From Methanobrevibacter sp. YE315 (lineage in GTDB: Archaea > Methanobacteriota > Methanobacteria > Methanobacteriales > Methanobacteriaceae), in contig NZ_CP010834.1 of the NCBI RefSeq assembly GCF_001548675.1, forward strand, positions 1,895,501 to 1,959,500: a stretch of 64,000 bases of DNA. Reading direction: 5' to 3'. This document shows, piece after piece, positions 54,095 to 63,378 of this stretch. Made by a program: the position numbers and the translations under genes. Every line of letters starts with the position of its first letter. Position 1 is the stretch's first letter. The notes under the pieces were generated by a model that was given only the letters and a program-made list of their open reading frames with translations, was not told where the DNA came from and did no database searches.

Positions 54095-54367
54095 ATGAAA
54101 GAATGCATGGATACTGAAAATTTACATAGGAGACTTAAAAAAATCATTGGTCAAGTAAATGCAATTGATCGTATGATTGAAGACGATATTCCTTGTGAAC
54201 AGATATTAATGCAAGTAAATGCATCTAAATCAGCATTACATAAGGTGGGACACATTATAGTTGAAGGACATTTGGAACACTGCGTAAAAGATGCCATAAA
54301 AGATGGCGATGCAGATGAAGCTTTAAGTGACATTTCATCAATTTTAGAATATTACTCTAGACTTTAA
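54095..54367 (+). CDS. csoR: CsoR-family metal-sensing repressor
   Basis: A 90-residue all-helical repressor. The metal site residues C34, H59 and C63 lie in IPCEQILMQVN and GHLEHCV with spacing 25 and 4, the same as C36, H61 and C65 of Mycobacterium tuberculosis CsoR. The N-terminal LHRRLKKIIGQVNAIDRMIE is the DNA-binding helix face. The metal is probably Cu(I) from this ligand set. I chose the ATG at 54095; an in-frame GTG lies 9 bases earlier. It opens the repressor-ATPase-chaperone unit. Confidence 0.9.
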   Translation: MKECMDTENLHRRLKKIIGQVNAIDRMIEDDIPCEQILMQVNASKSALHKVGHIIVEGHLEHCVKDAIKDGDADEALSDISSILEYYSRL

Positions 54368-54385
54368 TTTTTTTTAATCTAGGTT

Positions 54386-54403
54386 TATACCCTATGGGGT
54401 ATA
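54386..54403. promoter_or_regulatory. CsoR-type operator 2, before the P-type ATPase gene
   Basis: TATACCCTATGGGGTATA: arms TATACCC and GGGTATA, perfect 7-bp dyad with centre TATG. It has the same length and arms as operator 1 and lies 28 bp before the ATPase ATG, immediately ahead of GGGAGGAG. This suggests a separately repressed promoter for the ATPase and chaperone. Confidence 0.82.
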
Positions 54404-54430
54404 GTATACAATTGGGAGGAGTTGTTTAAT

Positions 54431-56302
54431 ATGAATTTAACATTTAGCAAAGAACAAAAAATTGACATCCTACTGATATTTATCTCTGCAATGAGCCTAA
54501 TTGTAGGATTTATACTATCTATTGACTATCTCTCATGGATTTCCGTAATATTATGCGGAATCCCAATATTTAAAGAATGTGCAGAAGGATTAATTACCGA
54601 GTTTGACATAAAAGCTGACCTGCTTGTTTCATTAGCCATTATTGCATCAATCATTATTGGTGAAATTTTTGCAGCAGGTGAAATTGCAACAATCATGGCG
54701 ATTGGAGGATTTCTAGAAGAATATACTGTAGCGAAAACACATGGAAGAATAGAGCAACTGATAAATATGTCACCTCAAGTTGCAACAAGAATAAAAAATA
54801 ACATAGAAGAAAAAATATCTGTCGAAAATGTACAAGTCGGAGATATCTTAAAAATACTTCCAGGTGAAAGCATCCCAACTGATGGAATTATCATCAAAGG
54901 CGAAACCAGTATCGATCAATCAACTCTAACCGGAGAATCATTACCTGTCGATAAAAAAGAAAATGATGAAGTATACAGCGGAACAATCAATCTTTATGGA
55001 ACATTTTTAATGAAGACAACAAAAATCAGCCAAGAAAGTTCTCTTCAGAAATTAATAAGATTGGTCGAATCCTCCAAACCAGAAAATGCGAAAATTGTCA
55101 GAACAGCAGATAAATGGGCCACAATGATTGTTGTAATAGCTTTTACAGCAGCAATATTAACCTACCTATTCACATTCGAAATAACCCGATCCGTTACAAT
55201 ATTGGTAGTATTCTGCCCATGTGCATTAGTTCTTGCCACACCAACTGCAATCATGGCATCAATTGGAAATTTAACAAAGTACGGAATTTTAGTAAAAGAT
55301 GGAGAATCTCTGGAAGAATTAGCTCATGTAGATGAACTAGTCTTTGACAAAACCGGAACATTGACATACGGTACTCCAAAAGTCGTTGAAGTAGTATCCG
55401 ACAATCCTAAAGAAATGATGCAATTACTCGCTTCCCTAGAATCACAATCAGAACATCCATTAGCCAAATCAATTGTGAAATACTACAATAAAAATGATTT
55501 CCTGGAAGTTAACAACTTTAAAATGCATATTGGAAAAGGAGTTAGTGGAACTATCAACGGTTCAAGAATAATAGCTGGAAATAAAAAACTCTTAAAAGAA
55601 GAAAATATACTTTTAAAATGTGATGACGAATCTAAAAACGGTGAAATTGCAATTTATGTATCCAAGGATGAGGAAATTATTGGGAAAGTATTGCTTGCAG
55701 ACACCATACGCAAAAATTCCAAAGAAACAATCTGGAAATTAAAAGGACTGAAAATAAAAACTACATTGCTTACAGGAGACAATGAAAAAACAGCAAGATT
55801 CATTGCAAATAAATTAAAAATTAGAAATGTTAAATTTAACTGCTTGCCGGAGGATAAAACTGAATATATCGCTCGAGAACAAATATTAAAGCATAAAGTT
55901 GCGATGATAGGGGATGGGATAAATGATGCCCCATCTTTAAGAAAAGCAAATGTTGGAATAGCAATGGGTGATATTGGAAGTGACATTAGTGTTGAAGCTG
56001 CAAACATTGCTTTAATTAATGACAACATAGAAGACATTCCCCATTTAATTGGAATTGCAAGAAAAACAATTCGCATTATAAATATAGGCATAGGATTTGC
56101 ATTAACTCTGAATATAATTGCTATTGGATTAGCAATTTTAGGACTTATAAATCCAATCGAAGGAGCATTGATTCACAATATCGGATCTGTTTTTGTAATC
56201 ATATACTCCGCCACTCTAGTTAACTATAAACTATCAAAAAAAGATTTTGAAAAATCTAAAAAGTTAGGTGTAACTAAAAGTTTAAATAAACCGATTACAT
56301 AA
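54431..56302 (+). CDS. Heavy-metal P1B-type ATPase, probable metal efflux pump
   Basis: A 623-residue pump without an N-terminal metal-binding domain. Visible are the TGES actuator motif (LTGESLPVDK), the metal-channel CPC in VVFCPCALVLATPTA, the phosphorylation site FDKTGTLTYGTPK, the SEHPLA nucleotide motif and the hinge GDGINDAPSLRKANVGIAMG. The last helices read NIIAIGLAILGLINPIEGALIHNIGSVFVIIYSATLVNY, which is neither the MxxSS of Cu(I) pumps nor the Asp of Zn pumps, so the ion is uncertain. Operator and neighbours point to copper. Confidence 0.92.
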   Translation: MNLTFSKEQKIDILLIFISAMSLIVGFILSIDYLSWISVILCGIPIFKECAEGLITEFDIKADLLVSLAIIASIIIGEIFAAGEIATIMAIGGFLEEYTVAKTHGRIEQLINMSPQVATRIKNNIEEKISVENVQVGDILKILPGESIPTDGIIIKGETSIDQSTLTGESLPVDKKENDEVYSGTINLYGTFLMKTTKISQESSLQKLIRLVESSKPENAKIVRTADKWATMIVVIAFTAAILTYLFTFEITRSVTILVVFCPCALVLATPTAIMASIGNLTKYGILVKDGESLEELAHVDELVFDKTGTLTYGTPKVVEVVSDNPKEMMQLLASLESQSEHPLAKSIVKYYNKNDFLEVNNFKMHIGKGVSGTINGSRIIAGNKKLLKEENILLKCDDESKNGEIAIYVSKDEEIIGKVLLADTIRKNSKETIWKLKGLKIKTTLLTGDNEKTARFIANKLKIRNVKFNCLPEDKTEYIAREQILKHKVAMIGDGINDAPSLRKANVGIAMGDIGSDISVEAANIALINDNIEDIPHLIGIARKTIRIINIGIGFALTLNIIAIGLAILGLINPIEGALIHNIGSVFVIIYSATLVNYKLSKKDFEKSKKLGVTKSLNKPIT

Positions 56303-56332
56303 TATTAACTATCGATAATATGGTGAATTATT

Positions 56333-56536
56333 ATGGCTGAAAAAGAAATTAAAGTTGTGGGCATGCACTGCCCATCATGCGTAAATGCTGTAGAATTATG
56401 TCTAAAAGATGTTGATGGAATCGAAGATGCAAAAGCTGACCTCGATTCTGGAATCACCACAATTACAATGTCCAGTGACGTAAGTGATGCAGACATTAAC
56501 GAAGCAGTTGAAGAAGCTGGATTCAAAGTAGAATAA
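56333..56536 (+). CDS. copZ: HMA-domain metal chaperone (CopZ-like)
   Basis: A 67-residue ferredoxin-fold metallochaperone with MHCPSC at residues 11-16 (MxCxxC, the copper-type site). IKVVGMHCPSCVNAVELCLKDVDGI and VSDADINEAVEEAGFKVE are typical. It lies 30 bp after the ATPase, which lacks its own HMA domain, and so probably delivers metal to it. Confidence 0.92.
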   Translation: MAEKEIKVVGMHCPSCVNAVELCLKDVDGIEDAKADLDSGITTITMSSDVSDADINEAVEEAGFKVE

Positions 56537-56541
56537 TCATT

Positions 56542-57309
56542 CTACTTACTTTTTATTTTTTTATAGAACTTTTTCAAAATATTTAATATTTCACTATTGT
56601 TTTTGCCAACCAAAAGATTATGCCTAACATTATCAAAAACAATTACTTTAGAATCTTTTATCTTATTTTTTAACTCCATTTGCGTATCCGGCAAAGTAAG
56701 TTCATCATATTTACCCACTAGAATCAATGTAGGAATGCTGATTTGAGACAGCTTATCTTCAACATTGAAATCCGCACATGCATCAATTGCTTTGATATAA
56801 GCCTGAGGATTAGCATTTTGTGAAGCGAATTTCTTTAACATTTCAATTTCCGCCTCATTACCCTCAATAACATCCGGACACAAAACCATCGGTAAAATCA
56901 AATCAAAGAACTCCTCAAAACTGCTTTCAAGAGCATCTTTGAATTTGACAAAAAAAGGTTCTAAATGATTATCCTCTTTACAAAAAGTGGACATCAGCAC
57001 CAATGAGGATACCATTTGAGGGTACCTGACAGCAAAATCAAGTGCAACGGCACCTCCTAATGAAAAACCAATCAAATTAACATTAGCTATATTTAAATCT
57101 TCCAAAAGATTATACAAATCATCGGCATAAGTGCCTATTGTTATTTTATCATTTCCTAATTCAGACTCTCCATGACCCCTCAAATCAATTCTTAAAACCT
57201 GATAATCATCCTTAAGATAGGTTGCCATATATTCCCAATAAAGCAAATCATCTGAAAGTCCATGAATAAAGACTAAAGTCTCACCGGCACCTTCTAATTT
57301 ATAATTCAT
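56542..57309 (-). CDS. Alpha/beta hydrolase
   Basis: A 255-residue alpha/beta-hydrolase-fold enzyme: oxyanion-region FIHGLSDDLLYW, nucleophile elbow GFSLGG (Ser near residue 83), acid in ILVGKYDELTLP and the late His in VRHNLLVG. There is no signal peptide. It resembles esterases and C-C hydrolases; the substrate cannot be told. It is divergent from gap, with two copies of a 13-bp repeat between them. Confidence 0.88.
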   Translation of the reverse strand: MNYKLEGAGETLVFIHGLSDDLLYWEYMATYLKDDYQVLRIDLRGHGESELGNDKITIGTYADDLYNLLEDLNIANVNLIGFSLGGAVALDFAVRYPQMVSSLVLMSTFCKEDNHLEPFFVKFKDALESSFEEFFDLILPMVLCPDVIEGNEAEIEMLKKFASQNANPQAYIKAIDACADFNVEDKLSQISIPTLILVGKYDELTLPDTQMELKNKIKDSKVIVFDNVRHNLLVGKNNSEILNILKKFYKKIKSK

Positions 57310-57333
57310 GTTTCTCTTTAAGTAATTAATAAC

Positions 57334-57385
57334 TTAAATAAGTTAAGTAATTCGATAATTAATCATCAAATTTTAAATAAGTTAA
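57334..57385. repeat. Two direct copies of TTAAATAAGTTAA between hydrolase and gap
   Basis: TTAAATAAGTTAA occurs at 57334-57346 and 57373-57385, 39 bp apart. The first copy lies in the dyad AACTTAAATAAGTT (57331-57344). Related TTAAGTAATT strings occur at about 57318 and 57343. This is a possible regulator site in a divergent promoter region. Confidence 0.45.
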
Positions 57386-57448
57386 ATAACAAATCTTAAT
57401 CCATATAATATTTTAAAAAAAATTATTATAAATAAAAAAGGGATTGAA

Positions 57449-58465
57449 ATGAAAACTGTTGCTATTAATGGTTATGGAACCATCGGTAAAAGAGTGGCTG
57501 ATGCTGTAGCCGCTCAAGATGATATGAAAATAGTTGGTGTAAGTAAAACTAGACCAAATTATGAAGCAAGAACCGCTGTTGAAGAAAAAGGCTATCCATT
57601 ATACATTGGAATTCCAGAAAGAGAACAAATGTTCAAAGATGCTGGAATTGAAATAGCAGGTACCGTTGAAGACATGATTCAAGAAGCAGACGTGGTCGTT
57701 GACTGTACTCCTGGAAGTATCGGACCACAAAACCTTGAAATGTATAAAAAAGCAGGTGTAAAAGCCATTTACCAAGGTGGAGAAGACCATGAATTGACAG
57801 GTCTTTCATTTAACGCTATTTCTAATTACGATGACTCTTACGGTGCAGATTACACAAGAGTTGTTTCCTGTAATACCACAGGTTTAACTCGTACATTATC
57901 TACAATTGATGCAATTGCAGATATTAAGAAAGTTAGAGCAGTGATGGTAAGAAGAGGATCAGACCCATCCGAAATTAAAAAAGGACCTATTAACGCAATT
58001 GTGCCAAATCCTCCAAAAGTACCTTCCCACCACGGACCTGACGTAAAAACTGTTATGAAAGGTATTGATGTGACAACCATGGCATTGCTTGTTCCAACTA
58101 CCTTAATGCACCAACACAATATTATGGTTGAAATCAACAATGATGTTGAAACCGAAGACATTATCGCAGCTTTAGAAAAACGTTCCAGAGTAATTATTGT
58201 TTCTGCTGAAGAAGGATTAGGATCTACTGCAGAATTAATGGAATATGCTAAAGAGCTTGGAAGAAACAGAAATGATTTATATGAAATTCCTGTTTGGAAG
58301 GAATCCATTAATGTTGTGGGAAATGAATTATTCTACATGCAAGCAGTGCATCAGGAATCAGATGTAATTCCTGAAAACATTGATGCTATTCGTGCTCTTT
58401 TAGAAATGGAAAGTGACAACGAAAAATCAATTGCAAAAACTAATGAAGCTATGGGAATATTATAA
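57449..58465 (+). CDS. gap: Glyceraldehyde-3-phosphate dehydrogenase, archaeal type II
   Basis: Phosphorylating NAD(P)-dependent GAPDH (338 residues), mainly gluconeogenic in methanogens. The Rossmann start is [15 protein letters not shown] and the catalytic Cys is in [14 protein letters not shown] (about residue 140). The archaeal sequence type is evident from [13 protein letters not shown] and [29 protein letters not shown] precedes the ATG. Confidence 0.95.
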   Translation: MKTVAINGYGTIGKRVADAVAAQDDMKIVGVSKTRPNYEARTAVEEKGYPLYIGIPEREQMFKDAGIEIAGTVEDMIQEADVVVDCTPGSIGPQNLEMYKKAGVKAIYQGGEDHELTGLSFNAISNYDDSYGADYTRVVSCNTTGLTRTLSTIDAIADIKKVRAVMVRRGSDPSEIKKGPINAIVPNPPKVPSHHGPDVKTVMKGIDVTTMALLVPTTLMHQHNIMVEINNDVETEDIIAALEKRSRVIIVSAEEGLGSTAELMEYAKELGRNRNDLYEIPVWKESINVVGNELFYMQAVHQESDVIPENIDAIRALLEMESDNEKSIAKTNEAMGIL

Positions 58466-58501
58466 ATTCCCTCTTTTTTTACTATTTTTTTACTGATTTA
58501 A

Positions 58502-59338
58502 ATGAAAAACAGAGTACTTTTTGGACCTGCTGGAAGTCCCGTTGACTATAAAGGTGCAGCTTACAAAGCTCCCAAATACATTAATGAAGAAGGGCTTGAT
58601 TCATATGAATACCAATCCCCCTATGGAGTGAGAATTGGTGAAAAGGCTGCAACAACTTTAAAAGATGAATCAAAAAAACATGATATCCTAGTTTCAATGC
58701 ACGCACCATACTACATCAACTTATGTGCCAAAGAAGATGAAAAACTTGACAAAAGCATTGGACATTTAATAGCCGCCGCTCGTGCAGGCGAATGGATGGG
58801 CGCTTATAGGCTGGTTTTCCACCCTGGAGCTTATCTGAATAGGAAGCCTGAAAAAGCGATGGAAATATCAAAAAATACTATTAACCGATTGTTCGAAGAG
58901 TTAGAATCTGAAGGCATTAAAGACTTCACATTTGCCCCAGAAACTACTGGGAAAAGAACACAGCTTGGAAATGTTGGAGAAGTAGTTGAATTATGTGCCA
59001 GTTTTGATCATTTTGAACCAACAATTGATTTTGCACATGTTCATGCAAGAGGCAGAGGGTTTTTAACTAAAAAAGAGGATTACAATTGTATTTTTTCAAC
59101 AATTGAAAATCATTTGGATATTGATATCCTCCACTGCCATTTTACAACAATCGAATATGGGAGGGGTGGTGAAGTAAAGCACCATACATTAGATGAAAGT
59201 GATGAATATGGGCCTAACATTGAAGATTTGCTTTCCAATCTGATTGACAATGGATGGAATGCAAATATAATATGTGAAACTCCCCTTAGGGACATTGATT
59301 CACTGAAAATGAAAAAATTATATGAAGAAATGATTTAA
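58502..59338 (+). CDS. Endonuclease IV (AP endonuclease) family protein
   Basis: A 278-residue TIM-barrel protein of the Nfo/xylose-isomerase-like superfamily. Metal-site residues appear in the expected order: SMHAPYYINL (His), LVFHPGAY (His), FAPETTG (Glu), TIDFAHVHARG (Asp/His) and DILHCHFTTIEYG (His). It would cleave at abasic sites in DNA repair. No clear SD precedes the ATG. It overlaps the convergent zinc-ribbon gene by 4 bp. Confidence 0.88.
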   Translation: MKNRVLFGPAGSPVDYKGAAYKAPKYINEEGLDSYEYQSPYGVRIGEKAATTLKDESKKHDILVSMHAPYYINLCAKEDEKLDKSIGHLIAAARAGEWMGAYRLVFHPGAYLNRKPEKAMEISKNTINRLFEELESEGIKDFTFAPETTGKRTQLGNVGEVVELCASFDHFEPTIDFAHVHARGRGFLTKKEDYNCIFSTIENHLDIDILHCHFTTIEYGRGGEVKHHTLDESDEYGPNIEDLLSNLIDNGWNANIICETPLRDIDSLKMKKLYEEMI

Positions 59339-59847
59339 TAGTCTTTTACGGAATGGATTAAATCATCCATATCATTGAAAAGATTGTTTATATCATCATT
59401 ATCTTTTTTATTTGAGCTTAAATTAATAACCAATTCATTAATCAAATCTTCCATTTTGTCAATGAAGGTATTTAATGTTATAATCTTATTGTCTATTTCC
59501 TTTTCCACAAAGTCATTGCCTTCAACATCCAATTCAATCATCTTTTTTGTAACCTCCAATTGGTTGTTAAACAATTGATTGGATTTGTTGATGGAATTCG
59601 AAAATCTGCTATATGCCATATGAGTCGGGTCAAACAGTTTGTCGACCAATTCCTTAGCTCTTTTTTGCTTAAGGTCATATTCATGTTCAATATCATTGAT
59701 TATATCATCATATTTAGAACGAACTGGAGTTACAGGAGCCTCATCATGATAAACCTCTTTTCCGCATTGTGAACAGAAGTGTTGGCCATAATCCAATTTA
59801 GCCCCACAGTAAATGCAAAAATGATTGTGATTATCCTCAATAGTCAT
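59335..59847 (-). CDS. Zinc-ribbon protein with coiled-coil body, function unknown
   Basis: A 170-residue protein. The N-terminal ribbon is CIYCGAKLDYGQHFCSQCGK (Cys4), followed by a linker and a long helical region rich in Asn, Lys, Asp and Leu (FSNSINKSNQLFNNQLEVTKKMIELDVEG) with coiled-coil character to the C-terminus. There is no membrane segment. The ribbon is the same type as in the M48 protease of this window. I do not recognise the family. Confidence 0.65.
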   Translation of the reverse strand: MTIEDNHNHFCIYCGAKLDYGQHFCSQCGKEVYHDEAPVTPVRSKYDDIINDIEHEYDLKQKRAKELVDKLFDPTHMAYSRFSNSINKSNQLFNNQLEVTKKMIELDVEGNDFVEKEIDNKIITLNTFIDKMEDLINELVINLSSNKKDNDDINNLFNDMDDLIHSVKDY

Positions 59848-59881
59848 ATAATTAATATTTTGACATCAAGTTTAATAAATG

Positions 59882-60949
59882 CTATGATTTTCTTAATTTT
59901 AAGATTACAATCTCAGAATCTGTTCCCCACCTCATTGGAGTATCCATTGAACCTACACCAGTCGTAACATGCAAATATTTTCCCAATTTATTTCTAAATA
60001 AACCTTTATTGTATTTAAACATCAAATTAGCAAACCAGACAACCGGATAGAACTGGCCCCCATGAGTGTGGCCGGATAATTGTATATCGAAACCCAACTC
60101 AGAAAATTCCTCCCAATAATATGGAACATGATAATTGATAATATTGGTTAAATCAGGATTTAAAATATCTTTATTGATTTTGGGAGATTTCCTATCTTCA
60201 AAACTAAAAGTTAAACCATAAATGCTTAAATTTTTAAATTCCATTCTTTCATTATCCAGAACTATGATGTCTGCATTTTTACAGGCCTGAACAACATTAT
60301 CAATTCCAGGATAGAAATCATGATTTCCAGGTGTGAAAACTATAGGCATATCCACATTTTTAAAATAATCAAAATCGTTTTCATTAACCACGCAAGACCC
60401 GTCAGCCAAATCACCTGAAATAATTGCCAGATCACATGTATCTTCAAGTTCAATCAGCTTATCTGCAATTTTGCGAATAACCTCATTATGGCGAACAGAT
60501 CCGAAATGAACATCAGACAAATGGGCAATATTAATTTCCTGAGATAGATTATCCAATTTTATTGTCTTTTCATTGACAACTAATTTATGAGCTTTATAAA
60601 AGTTATAGATTGCTAAAATAGGAACAATCACTATCATTAATGCAATCACTTCTAAAGGGAAATCCACAAACATTCCAATAACATAAATAACTAAGATATC
60701 AATTAAAAACATTACTGATGCCCACATCCAAATGCCGTTTATAGTGGATAAGAACCTGCCGAGGACTGTTGATTTTTTAGTTTCAAAAAGGACCGGACCA
60801 CAATGGATCAAACCTAACAGAACGGCAATTAATATCAAATATGCATCATCCAATCCACCGAATAATAAAAACAGGTATTTCAACAGAAAGTACTGAAATA
60901 TCATGTATAATGGTGTAATGGACAATACTCTTCTTGTTCTAAAACTCAT
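59882..60949 (-). CDS. Membrane metallophosphoesterase (calcineurin-like)
   Basis: A 355-residue protein with about four N-terminal transmembrane helices (residues 10-135). The phosphoesterase domain follows with the motifs AHLSDVHFGS, AIISGDLADG, FTPGNHDF (GNHD) and LSGHTHGGQF, all dinuclear-metal ligands. It resembles YkuE/UDP-diacylglucosamine-pyrophosphatase-like membrane phosphoesterases; the substrate may be a lipid phosphate. The ATG at 60949 (MSFRTRRV) follows AGAGGTTC; the frame opens 18 bases earlier. Confidence 0.88.
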   Translation of the reverse strand: MSFRTRRVLSITPLYMIFQYFLLKYLFLLFGGLDDAYLILIAVLLGLIHCGPVLFETKKSTVLGRFLSTINGIWMWASVMFLIDILVIYVIGMFVDFPLEVIALMIVIVPILAIYNFYKAHKLVVNEKTIKLDNLSQEINIAHLSDVHFGSVRHNEVIRKIADKLIELEDTCDLAIISGDLADGSCVVNENDFDYFKNVDMPIVFTPGNHDFYPGIDNVVQACKNADIIVLDNERMEFKNLSIYGLTFSFEDRKSPKINKDILNPDLTNIINYHVPYYWEEFSELGFDIQLSGHTHGGQFYPVVWFANLMFKYNKGLFRNKLGKYLHVTTGVGSMDTPMRWGTDSEIVILKLRKS

Positions 60950-61040
60950 AAATGAACCTCTTAACATTATTATATTTCAACAAATATTTAAATTATTAAA
61001 ACAAATGTTAGATGTGTAAAAAATATCGGAGGTGAGTGGT

Positions 61041-62165
61041 ATGAAAAGTGATAATAAAAAGCAAGAAATTAAAACAACTAACCAAAAACAAACTATAAAA
61101 GAAACAGAAACCAAAGAATATGCCGAATGTGTTGTTTTAAAACCTGTTGGTTATCCATTCGAGTTTAATTTAATGGATGAAGATATAGAAATAAACAATA
61201 AAGAACTGTTTGAAGAATATGCACGCGAACAATGGCTTGGCTTAGTTGTTAAAGAAAATTCACATTTATTCGATCAAAAAATCATACCAGATTACGGTTT
61301 TGAAATTATAAAAGCAAAACCAGACAACTCAATAATATCTGAAAATACAAAAATCAAACTCATTACTGATGAATTAAAAAATAAGAAGAAAGAATATGCC
61401 CTCAAATCAGATATACTCATTTCAGATATTGTTGGACAAGAAAATGCAAAAAATAAAGTTAAAGTCATAACCAAATATCTGGACAATCCTGAAAAATTTG
61501 GGCCATGGGCACCAAAGAACATCCTATTTTACGGTCTTCCAGGTACTGGTAAAACCATGCTTGTTAAAGCAATTTCCAATGAACTTGAAGTTCCATTATA
61601 TTTAGTTAAAGCAACATCATTAATTGGCGACCATGTCGGAGATGGTGCATCTAAAATACATGATTTGTTCAAAAAGGCCAGTGAAAATTCACCATCAATA
61701 ATATTTATTGATGAGATTGATGCCATTGCACTTCACAGATCTTTCCAATCACTTAGGGGAGATGTTTCCGAAATCGTAAATTCACTTTTAACAGAAATGG
61801 ATGGAATCAGTGAAAATGAATCAGTGATAACAATTGGTGCAACCAACAACCCCGGTAGTTTAGATTATGCAGTAAGAAGCAGATTCGAAGAAGAAATAGA
61901 ATTTAAATTACCTAATGATGAAGAAAGATTAGCCATTTTAGAAAATAATCTGAAAACCATGCCATTAGATTATGATTTGGATTTGGCAAAAATTGTTAAA
62001 CTCAGCAAAGGATTGACTGGAAGGGACATTAAAGAAAAGATACTTAAGACTGCCCTTCACAATGCAATTGCTAATGATAATGAAATAATCACAATGCAAA
62101 ATATAGATTATGCAATCAAATCAACAAAAATCAAAAATAAAGATGTTAAAGGAATGTTTGAATAA
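61041..62165 (+). CDS. AAA+ family ATPase
   Basis: A 374-residue protein with a variable, charged N-terminus (residues 1-125) and one AAA module related to PAN/Cdc48/FtsH: Walker A GLPGTGKTML (about residue 171), Walker B SIIFIDEIDAIA, sensor 1 TIGATNNPGSLDYAV, arginine finger in RSRFEEEIEF, and a C-terminal helical lid. There is no membrane or protease domain. GGAGGTGAGTGGT precedes the ATG at 61041. The partner is unknown; the N-terminal region is not one I recognise. Confidence 0.87.
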   Translation: MKSDNKKQEIKTTNQKQTIKETETKEYAECVVLKPVGYPFEFNLMDEDIEINNKELFEEYAREQWLGLVVKENSHLFDQKIIPDYGFEIIKAKPDNSIISENTKIKLITDELKNKKKEYALKSDILISDIVGQENAKNKVKVITKYLDNPEKFGPWAPKNILFYGLPGTGKTMLVKAISNELEVPLYLVKATSLIGDHVGDGASKIHDLFKKASENSPSIIFIDEIDAIALHRSFQSLRGDVSEIVNSLLTEMDGISENESVITIGATNNPGSLDYAVRSRFEEEIEFKLPNDEERLAILENNLKTMPLDYDLDLAKIVKLSKGLTGRDIKEKILKTALHNAIANDNEIITMQNIDYAIKSTKIKNKDVKGMFE

Positions 62166-62175
62166 AACAAACATC

Positions 62176-63378
62176 CTACTTATCTGAATTAAAAATATAC
62201 TCACAAGCTGCAATTATATCCTCATTGTCTTCTTTTGCAGCCTTTTTAACTTTTTTAGAAATATCATAAAATATTTTATTTACAATGGAATTTGTTAAAT
62301 TATCCAATATTTTTACGCTACCATCTACATCAGCCAACTTAACACTAGCTTTTTGAGTTTCACGTTGCCTTATCTCTTCCATAGATGCTCTTAAATTACC
62401 AAGTAATTCATCAACTTCCATTATCTTAAAGGATTCTTTAAGTAAAATGAACTCATCATTGATGATATTTTCTGCCTCGCCAAATTCTTTTTTTCTGAGA
62501 TTTGTATTAATTTCGGCAATTTCCCTTAAATCGTCAATATTAAATGATTTGACACCAAGTTCACGAACATCATCAGAAATGTCACGAGGATTAGCAATGT
62601 CTACCATCATTAAATTTTCATAATCCATATCGATGCCTAAAAGACGTTCTTTTGTTATTATGGCATGAGGAGCACTAGTTGCACTAATCACCACATCAGC
62701 AGTAGCCAGATATTTTTCTAAATCGTTGAAAAGGATTGCTTCTCCACCCAAATCCTTTGCAAGGTCAACAGCAACATAATATGTCCTGTTTGCAACAAAA
62801 ATAGCATTCAAATCTTTTTCTGCAAGCGCCTTAGCAACCAATTTACCCATTTTTCCAGCGCCAATTACCAGAACGGATTTATCATCAAGACTGCCTATGT
62901 GCTTTTCAGCCAAATCAATTGCTGCAGAGCCGATAGAAACAGATCCCTTATTAATGTTTGTTTTATTTCTGACAACCTGTCCAACATGAATTGCTTTTGT
63001 AAAAACAGCATCCAAAACCTTTCCGCAATGATGATTTTTCATTGCTTTGTTTTTTGCATCCTTGACTTGGCCTAGAATCTGGTCTTCACCAACAATCATG
63101 GATTCCAATCCGGATGTCATTCTCAACAAATGCATTATAGCAGACTGGCCATATTCAATTACAATGCTTTGGTTTTCATGGGAAAGTAATTCCTCATCTT
63201 CAGGAATATAATCATTATTAATATAATACTCTTTCCTATTGCAAGTAGAAATCTCAATATATTCTCCTATTGAATATTTTTCCTGCAATTTCCAGAATAG
63301 TTCATCTATATCCTTTGAAATAATTTCCATTGACTGAATATCTGCAATTTTATGGTCAACTCTTAAATTAAGTATCAC
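62176..63378 (-). CDS. hemA: Glutamyl-tRNA reductase
   Basis: First enzyme of tetrapyrrole synthesis by the C5 route, reducing glutamyl-tRNA to glutamate semialdehyde; it feeds F430, cobamide and siroheme. The 400-residue protein has the catalytic STCNRKEYY (Cys near residue 46), GLESMIVGEDQILGQVKDA, and NADPH-binding VLVIGAGKMGKLVAKAL. A C-terminal dimerisation helix ends the protein. Its ATG overlaps the stop of the upstream precorrin-2 dehydrogenase-like gene by 4 bp. Confidence 0.95.
   Translation of the reverse strand: MILNLRVDHKIADIQSMEIISKDIDELFWKLQEKYSIGEYIEISTCNRKEYYINNDYIPEDEELLSHENQSIVIEYGQSAIMHLLRMTSGLESMIVGEDQILGQVKDAKNKAMKNHHCGKVLDAVFTKAIHVGQVVRNKTNINKGSVSIGSAAIDLAEKHIGSLDDKSVLVIGAGKMGKLVAKALAEKDLNAIFVANRTYYVAVDLAKDLGGEAILFNDLEKYLATADVVISATSAPHAIITKERLLGIDMDYENLMMVDIANPRDISDDVRELGVKSFNIDDLREIAEINTNLRKKEFGEAENIINDEFILLKESFKIMEVDELLGNLRASMEEIRQRETQKASVKLADVDGSVKILDNLTNSIVNKIFYDISKKVKKAAKEDNEDIIAACEYIFNSDK

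Noticed and set aside
55654-56091. 145-residue minus-strand frame within the P-type ATPase
   Set aside because: Antisense to the strongly conserved hinge region; no evidence of its own.
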